Shown here one piece after another: positions 1 to 9,851 of a DNA stretch of 64,000 nt. This DNA is from Campanula takesimana (taxonomy: Eukaryota > Streptophyta > Magnoliopsida > Asterales > Campanulaceae): contig JAOWBW010000146.1 in assembly GCA_026119855.1 (NCBI GenBank), positions 777,547-841,546 of the forward strand, in the 5' to 3' direction. The translations under genes were made by a program, and so were the position numbers. Position 1 is the stretch's first letter; each line of letters opens with the position of its first letter. A model generated the notes under the pieces. The model did not search any database, was not told where the DNA came from, and worked only from the letters and a program-made list of their open reading frames with translations.

Positions 1-223
1 TACTATACACTTTTTTTTGGAAACATACTATAAACTTTTTTTTTTAACTTATCATGCATACAAATAAATGTGAAAAAAAGATTAAAAAAATCATTTAAAG
101 ACATAATATCTGGGGAAAATGCAACTTTATTTTTCTTAAACTGGAAGATTTAAGGGTAAAGACTTGGCTGTTCACAAAAAAAAAAAAAAAAAAAAATGTT
201 CAAACTTGGAGGATATCATAAGG
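1..223. other. AT-rich intergenic, no gene seen
   Basis: AT-rich sequence with homopolymer A runs (for example near 175-196). I see no coding signal or bounded repeat in it. Confidence 0.6.
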
Positions 224-402
224 GCAATGCTAGGGGCACAAAAGAAGTTAACAAAATGATGAATACAAAATGAGGTGACGATTTTTATTGGTTACATCGA
301 TAGTGGAACCGGCACACTCTAATTAAAAACACCAATAAAATCTTGATACATTATTTTGTAAGCCACATTTTGTGGCACTTTTTTGTGACTTTATATTTAC
401 CC
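224..402. repeat. Small MITE, copy A
   Basis: Starts GCAATGCTAGGGGCACAAAA and ends in a degenerate inverted copy (a GTGACTT-rich end). The interior shares blocks with 511-683: TTATTGGTT, CATCGATA, and AATTAAAAACACCAATAA. It has no coding capacity. The terminal repeat differs from the Stowaway CTCCCTCC type, so it is a separate family. Superfamily not determined. Confidence 0.6.
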
Positions 403-510
403 ATATCATAACATAAAAATGACCATGTAATCTACGTTCATATCATATGAATGTAATATATTATACGTGTGTACCATAATATGACTTCATGTTAAGAGTA
501 TAAATAATGA

Positions 511-683
511 GCAATGCTAGAGGGACAAAATAAGGTCACAAAATCTTGCTCACAATATGAAGTGGTGATATTTTATTGGTTGCATCGATAATGGACCCGC
601 CACACTATAATTAAAAACACCAATAACATCATTACACCTAAGATTTTGTGAGTTTTTGTGACTTTTTTGTGCCTCTAATATTA
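511..683. repeat. Small MITE, copy B
   Basis: Second copy of the family at 224-402, in the same orientation. The left end GCAATGCTAGAGGGACAAAA is matched by an inverted right end, TTTTGTGCCTCTAATATT. It has the same TTATTGGTTGCATCGATAATGG-like core. Confidence 0.65.
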
Positions 684-691
684 TTCATAAA

Positions 692-970
692 TACTCCCTC
701 CGGTCCAAAATATCTGTCGTTTTTTGAGCAATTTTTTTCGTCCAAAATAATTGTCACTTTTGAGTCAAAACAATTAAAATTCCTTATTTACCCTTGCATT
801 GGAAGTTATTTTACTTTATTAATTGACTTAGTGAGTGTAATAATGTAAGAAAGTTGAACAATAAATAAGGGTAAGCATGGAACTTTCACCATTAATATGC
901 CTTAATAATTGCATTTCTTAATATTTGTGAAAAGTCAAAAAACGACATTTATTTTGGACCGGAGGAAGTA
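692..970. mobile_element. Stowaway-type MITE (Tc1/mariner)
   Basis: TA followed by CTCCCTCCGGTCCAAAATA at the left. The inverted TATTTTGGACCGGAGGAAG followed by TA is at the right. About 275 bp, AT-rich, non-coding. The TA duplication and the CTCCCTCC termini are the hallmarks of plant Stowaway elements. Confidence 0.85.
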
Positions 971-1835
971 ATTAATGTCACCAAACTACGTCAATTTCCT
1001 CTTCAACTTTTGTGACACCACTTTTCGAAGTTTGAGGTCGACGTAGTAAATAGGCCAAAAAATTGCCACTAAAGTATTCATTAATTTTACTTTGCACTCT
1101 TAATTGAAATTTTGTTTCAAAGTAATATTTTAATTAACTTTTCATCTTATTTTTAACCATGACTATTAATGATATTAAAATTTTAACAGAAATTAATTAT
1201 GTGCATGTCATGTGAAAGTTATTTTGATATTTCTCATTTTAACATTGGATTATCATTTAATTTGTCATTCTATTTTAAAATTAGATAATTTATAATCAAT
1301 TTCTCGACAAAGTACATGCAGTTTCTTTTTTCTTTTTTTTTTTACATACTAGGAACCCTGAGAGTAATTATGAGTTTGAATCACACTTTGTTAAGTCTAG
1401 TTTTTGCATTTTCAGATGGGACTCAAATCCAATACTGTGATAGAGAGGGATGTATGGTTTTATTGGGAATTTTTGTGGCTGATTAATTAAGAAAACTGTC
1501 AAATTTGGTGGCGGTCGTGGCCGGAGAAATGGTGTCGGTGGTAATGGTGGGGTTGGGATGAGAAAGTATTTGCCTCGAGTGAAACAAATTGAAATTATGC
1601 CCTTCTCTTTTTCGAAAAGTAATAGAAAATCACCAACTTGACATGTTCATGATGAATTTTTGTTAGATCTTTAATATCTTTAAGAGCCAAGGTGAAAATG
1701 AAATAGAAAGTTAATTAAAATATTATTTTAAGATAAAATTTGATCGAAGATGCAAAATAAAATTTTGGTGATGACTTTGAGGTAATTAACATATTTTGGA
1801 ACCAGCCGTCTCTTTCTGCTTAGGGAAAAAGAAAT
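971..1835. other. Intergenic, nothing recognised
   Basis: AT-rich sequence with no convincing open frame or bounded repeat. Short purine-rich GGTGGCGGTCG-like text near 1510-1560 could be decayed coding sequence, but no frame supports it. Confidence 0.5.
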
Positions 1836-2557
1836 GGGTAAATATAAAGTCACAAAAAATTACCACAAAATTTGGTCTACTAAATTATGTACTCCTTCCG
1901 TTCCGAAGTAAGAGTCATACCCCTCATTTGCACGCTTATTAATAAATATTGGAAGTGATGTACTCCCTCCGTTCCGGAGTAAGAGTCATACCCCTCATTT
2001 GCACGCTTATTAATAAATATTGGAAGTGATGTAAATGTTGTGAGTGTAAAAGTAAAGTAGGAGCGAGAATGAGTGGGAGAGAATAGTGAATTGATTGGTG
2101 TTGTGAGTATAAAAGTAAAATAGGAGAGAGAATGAGTGGGGTGAATAGTAAAGATTCTTTGCCATTTTAAGAATATGACTCTTATTCTGGGACGTAGCAA
2201 AATGGAAAGTATGACTCTTACTCTGGGACGAAGTGAGTAAATGTTGTGAGTGTAAAAGTAAAGTAGGAGAGAGAGTGAGTGGGAGAGAATAGTGAATTGA
2301 TTGGTGTTGTGAGTATAAAAGTAAAATAGGAGAGAGAATGAGTGGGGTGAATAGTAAAGATTCTTTGCCATTTTAGGAATAGGACTCTTACTCTGGGACG
2401 TACCAAAATGGAAAGTATGACTCTTACTCTGGGACGGAGGGAGTATCATAATTTTATTGGTGTGTCGTCGGGTCCACAATTAAATTAATGCCACAAAAAA
2501 ATATCATCACCGCATTTTGTATCCATTTTTTATAACCTTCTTTTGTGTCCCTAGCAG
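1836..2557. repeat. MITE copy C, split by Stowaway insertion
   Basis: Third member of the 224-402 family. The left piece, 1836-1889, begins GGGTAAATATAAAGTCACAAA, as in the inverted right end of copy A. The right piece, 2446-2557, carries the TTTTATTGG core and the TTTTGTGTCCCTAGCA end. The break is exactly the Stowaway array at 1890-2445, so the Stowaway inserted later. Confidence 0.65.
1890..2445. mobile_element. Tandem/composite Stowaway-type MITE
   Basis: Stowaway ends occur at 1890 (TACTCCTTCCGTTCCG), again at 1961 (TACTCCCTCCGTTCCG), inverted at about 2238 (GGGACGAAGTGAGTA) and at 2445 (GGGACGGAGGGAGTA). The first 71 bp are duplicated head to tail. The block AATGTTGTGAGTGTAAAAGT occurs twice (from about 2032 and 2239). 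This is a tandem amplification inside one MITE. A related copy lies at 25910-26187. Open frames of 199 and 62 codons crossing it are chance frames in repeat DNA. Confidence 0.75.
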
Positions 2558-2730
2558 TGTTACGCTCGCCTAGGCCCCGCCTAGGCGCTAGGTGTTCATG
2601 AAACGCATAGGTCTCGCCTAGAATATGTATTCTCGGCCCCACTTAGACCGCGTCTAAGCCCGCCTAGGCGCTAGGCCCAGCTGTGGCGCCTAGCGACTGC
2701 CTAGCGCTTTTTAGAACCTTGGTCCCTAGT
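2558..2730. repeat. GC-rich repeat relic with CGCCTAGGCG dyads
   Basis: An unusually GC-rich island built from CGCCTAGGCG, GCGCTAGG and GCCTAGCG motifs and ending TTTTTAGAACCTTGG. It looks like the end of a non-autonomous DNA transposon. I could not define both termini. Confidence 0.45.
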
Positions 2731-2732
2731 AA

Positions 2733-2743
2733 TGTGTGTGAGT

Positions 2744-2777
<34 letters not shown>
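2733..2777. repeat. (TG)n microsatellite
   Basis: Nearly uninterrupted TG dinucleotides with two GAG interruptions, directly before the Stowaway at 2792. Confidence 0.9.
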
Positions 2778-2781
<4 letters not shown>

Positions 2782-3422
2782 CTTGACATCATACTCCCTC
2801 CGTCCCAGCACAAGTAGGACTAGAGGGGTTTGCACACTAATTAAGATAAACTAGTAAATGTGTGGTAGAAATGAAGAGAGAGAATGAGTGGAGTAAATAG
2901 TAGTGCTAGGCCATGTCCAATAAGGGGTTGAGGGAGGGGGTTGAATGGGATTAAACTAGTTGAGATGGTGCAATAAGGTAGTTGAGAAGGGGGGTTGAAG
3001 GGGGAAGGGTTGAAGGTTCTCAACCGGGTTGAGAGAAATTTGGGTGGGGCCCGCCTGGACACGCGTCGGCCAGGCGTTGGTGCCGACATGGCGCGTGCGC
3101 CTCACCGCCGACAGAGGCGCGTGAGGGCAGCGTCCATCAGCTTTTTTTTTGTTTTTTCTCCTTTTGCCAAGTGTCAGCCTACGATTGGTCCTCCAGATTT
3201 TTAGATTTGATTTTCAACCCAAATTTTCGAGCTCAATTATTTTACAGCAATTTATTTATTTTTTCCGCGAAAATTCTGGATTTTTTTTCTCTATAAATTG
3301 ATATAACTTTCATTTTATTTGTACACCAAAAAAAAAAAACTCTCTTTTCTCTCAAAAAAATCTTAATTATCCTTCTTTAACCCCTTATTTTTTAAAATAT
3401 TCATCATCTTTTTAGTGAAATA

Positions 3423-3760
3423 GATCCCAATAATCCCAATAATCCTTAATTCAACACTCAGAATTCAAGTAATTTTCCACCAAATTACTACAATCCTAAT
3501 GATTTTCAATCGCCAAATCAATTTTCTAACCAACCACGTCCTCAAAATGTCTCACAATTTTATTATCAACCAAATGCCATGCCTTCAGCTGTACCCACCT
3601 GGAATCCATATTATGGTATGCAATTTCAACGACCTCCACCACCACCACTACCCTCTCAAGAATCAGAATATCCCGAATATTCAACACAAATGGTTATAGG
3701 TAGCAATAGCGGTGCTGATGAAGCTACTCCAACTCCAGATGCAGGAGATTCTGCAAGGGG
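3423..3760 (+). pseudogene. Harbinger ORF1 N-terminal remnant
   Basis: In the frame starting DPNNPNN at 3423 the product is rich in Asn, Pro, Gln and Tyr (for example PPPPPLPSQES). This is the usual N-terminus of the Myb/SANT-like accessory protein of plant Harbinger elements. An in-frame stop follows the first eight codons. The DNA-binding Myb part is missing: around 3757-3761 the sequence passes straight into transposase coding sequence in a different frame. A non-functional fragment; family assignment rests on composition and position. Confidence 0.6.
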
Positions 3761-4588
3761 GTCATTCAATTCTACGAGCGTCAGTACTTGAGAGCCCCAA
3801 ACGAAGCTAACCTGCAAAGAATTCTTGAGGTCAGTGAGAAGCGGGGGTTCCCAGGGATGATCGGGAGTATTGATTGCATGCACTGGGAGTGGAAAAATTG
3901 TCCTACTGGTTGGGAAGGTCAATTTACTAGAGGTGATAAGGGAACCACTACGGTTATTCTTGAAGCCGTTGCCAGTCATGATTTATGGATATGGCATGCC
4001 TTTTTTGGATGTCCGGGAACATTAAACGATATAAATGTTCTAGACCGATCACTAGTTTTCGATGATCTTGAAGCAGGAAATACTCCACGAGTCAATTTCT
4101 TTGTGAATGAACGTCAGTATAATATGACATATTATCTTGCTGACGGTATCTACCCCTCTTATCCGACCTTCGTCAAATCCGTTAAACTTCCTCAAAGTGA
4201 AGAAGACAAGTTATTTGCAAAATACCAGGAGGCATATCGGAAGGATATAGAACGGGCATTTGGAGTGCTCCAAGCTCGATTTAAAATCATTCGAGAACCA
4301 GCTCGAATGTGACAGATAGAGGACTTGGCTATGATCATGAGAGCATGCATCATATTACATAATATGATCATTGAGGATGAACGTGGTACGTATTCTCAAA
4401 ATTGGCTTGACTATCAGGATCAGCCCGGGGCAAGTGGGTCTAGTACACAACAACCATTCTCAACTGAGTTATTACCAGCGTTTGAAAATCATGTACGTAC
4501 TAGATCGGATTTGCGTGATCAAATGGCTCATAAACAATTGCAGAACGATTTAGTCAAACACATATGGGCAAAGTTCGGAAATCAGTGA
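3761..4588 (+). pseudogene. Harbinger DDE transposase, 5' truncated, nonsense
   Basis: A single frame runs from VIQFYERQYLRAPNEA (3761) through GMIGSIDCMHWEWKNCP, FFGCPGTLNDINVLDRS, YYLADGIYPSYPTF and RKDIERAFGVLQARF to MRACIILHNMIIEDERG. These are the plant PIF/Harbinger nuclease motifs. The likely DDE residues are the Asp of SIDCMHW, the Asp of LADGIY and the Glu of DIERAF, all still present. The N-terminal part is gone through the deletion that fused it to ORF1. A TGA at 4310-4312 lies where a Trp codon (TGG) would be expected, after REPARM. The same frame then stays open to the stop at 4586-4588. So it is dead unless the stop is read through, but the damage looks recent. Confidence 0.88.
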
Positions 4589-5263
4589 TTTTTAAATTTT
4601 ATTGTACTGTGAGTCGAGTCTATGTATCGTATGTTTTTTTGTTTTTCATCATTTGTGGAACGAGCTAAGTTTATTGTAACTTTTCTTATTTTTATTAAAA
4701 TTAAAATATTCTCGTATTTATTTAATTGCTTCGAAAAAAATTAATTAAGTTTGAATTAAAAAAAAATAAAAAAATCTCGAATTTATAAATAAAAATATTA
4801 ATAATTTATTTTTTAATAATAAATTATTAATATCAATATTTATTTTTAATTATAAAAATAAAATATTGTAAATAAAATAAAAAGTGGTGGGGTATAGAAT
4901 GATGAGTTGGGAGGAGTTGAATTTTAAACTAAACTAGCTTATTGTGGGGGGTGTAGTTGAGAGGGTAGTTGAATGATTAAGTGGATGGAGAGAGAAGATG
5001 GGGTGTCGTGATATTAAGGTAGTTGAATGTTTTTAGAGGGTTGAGTTATTGGACATGGTCTTAGTTGGATAAATTGAGTGGTGGAAAATGAAGAGAGAGA
5101 ATGAGTGGGATAAATAGTAGTGTTGGTTGAATAAAATTGAGTGATGGAAAATAAAGAGAGAGAATGAGTTGGGTTGAAAACATTTCCATTTTGGGCAGTC
5201 TCACTTATAGTGGGACGGCTTAAAAGGGAAAGAATTCTCACTTGTGCTGGGACGGAGGAAGTA

Positions 5264-5786
5264 TATGCTAGCATCGATTAAACATTTTATTTACGCTACG
5301 TATATTATAAGAATAATGATTGGTGAGTATTGAGAATCACATGATTTTTTGTTTTTATTTTTAAAAAATAATGACTAATATTTAATGGATTTTATTAATA
5401 TAATTTTCAATAATTTACTTATTTCATTGAATTTAATTTGAATGTAAGTTATTATTATCATCAATATTTCATTAAAAAGTCATTTATGACAAATCATTTT
5501 AAAAAATACTCCCTTTGTCCTAAAATAGAATTTCATATATAGTAGTTAATTGTTCTAATAAAATTTTAAAACTTGTTAAAGAATTAATACACTTTTCAAA
5601 ATATTATTTATAATAATTTTATAATTTTTTTAAAATATTTTTTTGCTACATAATGTAACTCATTAAACTGATTTGTATAGGAAAATGATTTAAGAAATAT
5701 GTTAAATTTATTTTTAAATGATTAAGGAAATATGGGAAAATGATTTAAGAAATATGTTTAAAAATGTGTAATTCATGTTGTATATT
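5264..5786. other. Intergenic with one Stowaway-like end
   Basis: AT-rich. A single TACTCCCTTTGTCCTAAAATAG end starts near 5509. I found no matching inverted partner, so it may be a truncated MITE. No gene seen. Confidence 0.5.
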
Positions 5787-6945
5787 GAGGTGGTCTCCCA
5801 TGAGAACACCCATTTTGTTCTCATGGATGAGAACAGTTGTAACGGGAGAAATTCACCGCGAAGCAGAGGATCCCAACCCATGTTCCACTCAAAATCTGCC
5901 ACGTGACAGCGACCCATGGCCCAAAAAAAATATTTTTTTTCCCAGAAAAAAAAATCCTTTTTTTTTTTGTTTTTATAATTCTTTTGCATTTTCCAGAAAA
6001 AAATGATTTTTTTTAATTAGTTTTTATATTATTATTTTTGCATTTTTTTTTTTCGTTTGCGAAAAGCAATACTTAGTATAACAAAATGTAACAACTATGT
6101 TACTTATAAAGTAACGTTGTTTATAAGTAAACGTAACACCTGTTTTACAAAAAAAAAAAAAAAAACTCATTTTACTCATCTTTCAAATGTAATACTAACT
6201 GTAAATATGTGTAACACTAACAATAACTAAATGCAATTATCGTTATACTGAAATGTAATAGTGTTTTTCACATATATATATTTTTTTTTGTGTATTTTGA
6301 TTTTAATTTTTGAAAGAAAGTAACATTTGAAAAAATAACAACTTATATACATGAATGTAATTATTTGTACAAGTAAAAGTAAATTGTAACAGATTTCTAT
6401 AGATAATGTAATACTTTTATATGTATCATGATAAATTGAACACATTGTAACTTATTATTTGAAAACATATGGATATACTATTATACAAGTAAACGTAACT
6501 GTTTTACAATGTTCTTATACAAGTAAAATGTAACATTCATTTATAAAAATTGTTACTTTTTTATTTTTACAATGTTACTAACACATGTGTTTTTAGTTCT
6601 AAAGTGTAAAGAGTTGAATTATTACTTTTCTATACATGCGTGTTACAATTATGTATAAACACTGTTACATATAAGTAACACGTTCGTTACATTTTAGTTA
6701 TAATAAGTATTACTTTTGGCAAATGAAGAAAACATAAAAAAAAAAAAAAAAAATGTTGCTTTTCTGTATATATGTATTACTTTTATGTATACAAACTGTT
6801 ACATATAAGTGACACGATTATTACATTTAGTTATAGTAACCATTACTTTTTTCAAACCGAAAAAAATAAAAAAAAATCCCCGCAAGTAAAGGTCAAAAAT
6901 GACCCGTCTCTACTATGTGACAGGTCATGGTGTTCTCATACAAGT
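5787..6945. mobile_element. Large hairpin element, GTAAC-rich (copy 1)
   Basis: The outer ends carry GTGGTCTCCCATGAGAACACC and, inverted, GGTCATGGTGTTCTCATAC. Next to each end is a GC-rich block with CCCATG and GTGACAG. The interior is dense in GTAAC on one side and GTTAC on the other. Long stretches are reverse complements of the copy at 8240-9540: 6610-6730 matches 8890-9010 inverted. No coding capacity. It behaves like a giant non-autonomous DNA element; superfamily unknown. Confidence 0.6.
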
Positions 6946-6987
6946 TTTTGTCTAGTATATTTGATATTAAATTTAGAGTCGTTCTTG

Positions 6988-7033
6988 TGAAAAACGCGTT
7001 TTACACTAGTCTTAGTGTAAAACGTGTTTTCCA
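6988..7033. repeat. Short inverted repeat
   Basis: GAAAAACGCGTTTTACACTA is followed after four bases by its near-perfect inverted copy TAGTGTAAAACGTGTTTTCC. Possibly the end of a MITE. Function unknown. Confidence 0.7.
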
Positions 7034-7046
7034 CATAGAAGGGTTT

Positions 7047-7520
7047 TGGGCAGGCACTTTTTGACATTATAGGAGGCACTTTCCAATATTTTTACAGCAG
7101 ACACTTTTTTTGGGACTTTCACAGCAGGCATTTTTTTACTTTAGAGAAGACACTTTTTTTTGCACTTGAAAAAAAAAACCCTGCAGGCATGTTTTAAAAC
7201 TCAAGCATGCACTTTTTTTGGCACTTGAAAAAAAAAAAAACCCAGCATGCATGTTTTAAAACTCAAGCAGACACTTTTTTACCTTTGAGAAGGCACTTTT
7301 TTTGGCACTTGAAAAAAAAAACAGCAGGCATGTTTTAAAACTCAAGCAGACATTTTTTTACCTTAGAGAAGTCACTTTTTTTGGCACTTAAAAAAAAAAA
7401 AAAACCCAGTAGGCATGTTTTAAAACTCAAGCAGACACTTTTTTACCTTAGAGAATGCACTTTTTTTGGCACTTGAAAAAAATAAAAAACCTAGCAGGCA
7501 TGTCAAAACATGTGTCTGCT
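7047..7520. repeat. Tandem repeat, period about 80-90 bp
   Basis: Four to five copies of a unit containing CACTTTTTTTGGCACTTGAA, then an A-run, then GCAGGCATGTTTTAAAACTC, then AAGCAGACACTTTTTTACC. Simpler CAGGCACTTT-type modules flank the array (7047-7150 and 7500-7585). No open frame runs through it. Confidence 0.85.
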
Positions 7521-7585
7521 CTAGTGTTAAAATCTGCCTGCTGTAATATTGTAAAATGCCTTCTACAGTTTCGAAAAGTGCCTGG

Positions 7586-8239
7586 TGAGTTTTCATAAGT
7601 TCCAGTTATTTACATCAATGCCAACACGCCTCTCACAGCGTTCTCCGCTTTTTGCGCAAGCTAATAGTTACAAGTTTGCCACCGGCTTAAAAACAGGTTT
7701 TTCCCAAGATTTTGTCTTAAATTTAACACATGCAATTTATTTAAATATTGATGTGAATTATATATTTTATTTTATTTTTGTAAGAGATCTAAAAAAATCT
7801 TTAAAATGATAGTTTGAGAAAACGAGAAAGTTGATAAGTAATAGGAATGAAAGTGGTTTTTTCTAAATTATTTTAACTAGCTGAAAGAAGATTTGAATCG
7901 CAACAAAAATGTGTGTATAAAGTTTTTTGTGATAAAACTAATGTTATTGAAATTTTTGTAATAATTTTTATCTAAAAAAAAACGATTTTTGTAATGTGTG
8001 GCCTTTGGGCACATGATAAAACTTAAATATGGAAATGAATATATGTAATTATAGTAATATTACTTAGGAAATGTTAACATATTATTAAAAGTTGCTATAA
8101 CTACAACTATTTATTTCCATATTTAAGTTTTTATCATGTGCATTTAAGGATACATGTTAAAATCCTTCAAAAAAAAAAAAAAAAAGGATACATGTTAAAA
8201 AAAATTGCAACAGGGAAAGTGGAGTTTGTGTAAGGTTTT
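7586..8239. other. AT-rich intergenic
   Basis: No gene recognised. There is a short imperfect inverted duplication around TAAAACTTAAATATGGAAAT (about 8020) and ATTTCCATATTTAAGTTTT (about 8115). Confidence 0.5.
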
Positions 8240-9540
8240 TTTATTGACAAAGACTCAAGTGAGAACACATATACCCATCTCATCCATGAGACGGGTCATT
8301 TCGACCCAAAACCCAACCCATGACACGGCCATTGAACCGGCTCCATGACCCAAGGGGCAACCCATGCCACGTGGCAATTTCTTATAAGCCCAATTTTTAT
8401 TTTTTTATTTTTTTGGCTCCAGGACTCAAGGGCGACCCTGCCACGTGGCAGCCTCTCATAGGCCCAAATATAATATATATTTATTTTTTTGGTTTTTTTT
8501 GGTTTTTTTTTCGGTTTGTCAAAAGTAATAGTTACTATAACATAATGTAATGACTGTATACATATAAAGTAACAGTTTGTATACATAAAAGTAATAGATA
8601 TATACTCCCTCCGTCCCAGCTCACTTGAGACTTTTTGACCAAAACTGATCAATTTAAGGTCGGTTTGACCAACACTTTATAGAAATATTTATGTTCCAAA
8701 AAAAAATTTAAAAATTGTTATTGAGAGGATTTTTAATGGTGATCATTTTACATTTTTTTTATTTTTATTTGGATCATAAATATTTCTATAAAGTGTTGGT
8801 CAAACCGACCTTAAGTTGACCAGTTTTGGTCAAAAAGTCTCAAGTGAGCTGGGACGGAGGGAGTATATAAAAGTAACAGTGTTTTTTTCTATGTTTTCTT
8901 CGTTTGCCAAAAGTAATACTTATTACAACTAAAATGTAACGAACGTGTTACTTATATGTAATAATGTTTATACATAATTGTAACACATATGTATAGAAAA
9001 AGTAATAATTCAACCATTTAAATTTTTAGAGCTAAAAACACTATAGAAATATTTTATAATTTCTTTTATTAAAGTGTTACATTTACTTGTACAAACAATT
9101 ACATTCATATATATGAGTTGTTACTTTTCAAAAAATTAAATCAAAATACACAATATTTTACATTTTTGCAAAAGTATTATTACATTTCAGTATAAATGAT
9201 AATTACATTTAGATATTGCTTGGGTTACATGTAATTATAGTTAGTATTACATTTGAAAAAATGGGTAAAACGAGCTTTTGTTTTTGTAAAACAGGTGTTA
9301 CGTTTACTTATGAACAATATTACTTTATATGTATTCAGTCATTACATTAAGTTATGATAACTATTACTTTTGGTCAACGACGGAAAAGCCGAAAAAAATA
9401 ATATAAAAACTCAAAAAAAAAAAAAGAATTTTTTTTTTAGAGCTCTAGGAGGCTGCCACGTGTCGGGTTCGGCCCATGGGTCATGGGGCGACCCGTCTCA
9501 TGCATGAGACGGATCTCCTTATTCTCATGGGAGACCACTT
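8240..9540. mobile_element. Large hairpin element, GTAAC-rich (copy 2)
   Basis: Left end: CAAGTGAGAACACATATACC, then CCATGAGACGGGTCATTTCG. The right end is the inverted equivalent: GGGCGACCCGTCTCATGCAT, then TCTCATGGGAGACCAC. CCACGTGGCA/CCACGTGTC blocks are inside both ends. The interior arms are inverted to each other (GTAATAGTTACTATAACATA versus TTATGATAACTATTACTTTT). A complete Stowaway-like MITE at 8603-8865 has inserted in it. Non-coding. Confidence 0.65.
8603..8865. mobile_element. Palindromic Stowaway-type MITE
   Basis: TA, then CTCCCTCCGTCCCAGCTCAC. The full inverted copy GTGAGCTGGGACGGAGGGAG plus TA is at the right. The arms, about 95 bp, include GACTTTTTGACCAAAACTGA and GGTCGGTTTGACCAACAC and pair almost perfectly around a short AT-rich loop. 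A sister copy is at 62418-62679. Confidence 0.92.
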
Positions 9541-9687
9541 TTTTTTATTTTACAATTATGTCACACTACATTCTATTTTCTGAGCACATAATCCTGTAAT
9601 CATATGACTAGAATCTAATCAAATTTCTTTCTCTAGGAAATTGGGAAAAGAACAAAAAAGGGACAGCCCAAAAATGTGAATACAATC

Positions 9688-9694
9688 TATAAAT
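9688..9694 (+). promoter_or_regulatory. Putative TATA box of the F-box/PP2 gene
   Basis: TATAAAT, 164 bp before the start codon. A CT-rich leader (CCCCTCCTCTCTCTCTCGC and more) lies between, as in many plant core promoters and 5' UTRs. Position only; no transcript evidence. Confidence 0.5.
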
Positions 9695-9851
9695 TGAAAT
9701 TGAAGACCAACCGTAATCCACATCCACAATCCCCCTCCTCTCTCTCTCGCTCATCCTCCTCTCATCCATCTCCACTTTCTCTTTCTACCTAAAACCCATC
9801 ATCAATTTTCTTGGAAAGTCTCGTTTAGGTTTGCAGGCGGCTGTCATTTTC

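Larger units (their letters stand above)
2909..5060 (+). mobile_element. PIF/Harbinger transposon, defective
   Basis: Terminal inverted repeats: GGCCATGTCCAATAA at 2909 and TTATTGGACATGGTC ending at 5060. Flanking 3-bp target duplication CTA/TTA; the TTA of this superfamily has one substitution on the left. It encodes remnants of both Harbinger genes, the accessory protein and the DDE transposase, joined by an internal deletion. 2.15 kb is shorter than the several kb usual for autonomous members. It sits inside a Stowaway MITE, so it is younger than that MITE. Confidence 0.88.
2792..5263. mobile_element. Stowaway-type MITE interrupted by Harbinger
   Basis: Left part 2792-2908 starts TACTCCCTCCGTCCCAGCAC. 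Right part 5061-5263 ends GTGCTGGGACGGAGGAAGTA. The terminal repeats match as inverted copies, and both halves carry the GAAGAGAGAGAATGAGTG block. Removing 2909-5060 and one TTA restores continuity. Confidence 0.8.

Noticed and set aside
1880..2479. 199-codon minus-strand open frame
   Set aside because: Lies entirely in a tandem Stowaway MITE; the repeated SHSLSYFTF-like text mirrors the DNA repeat.
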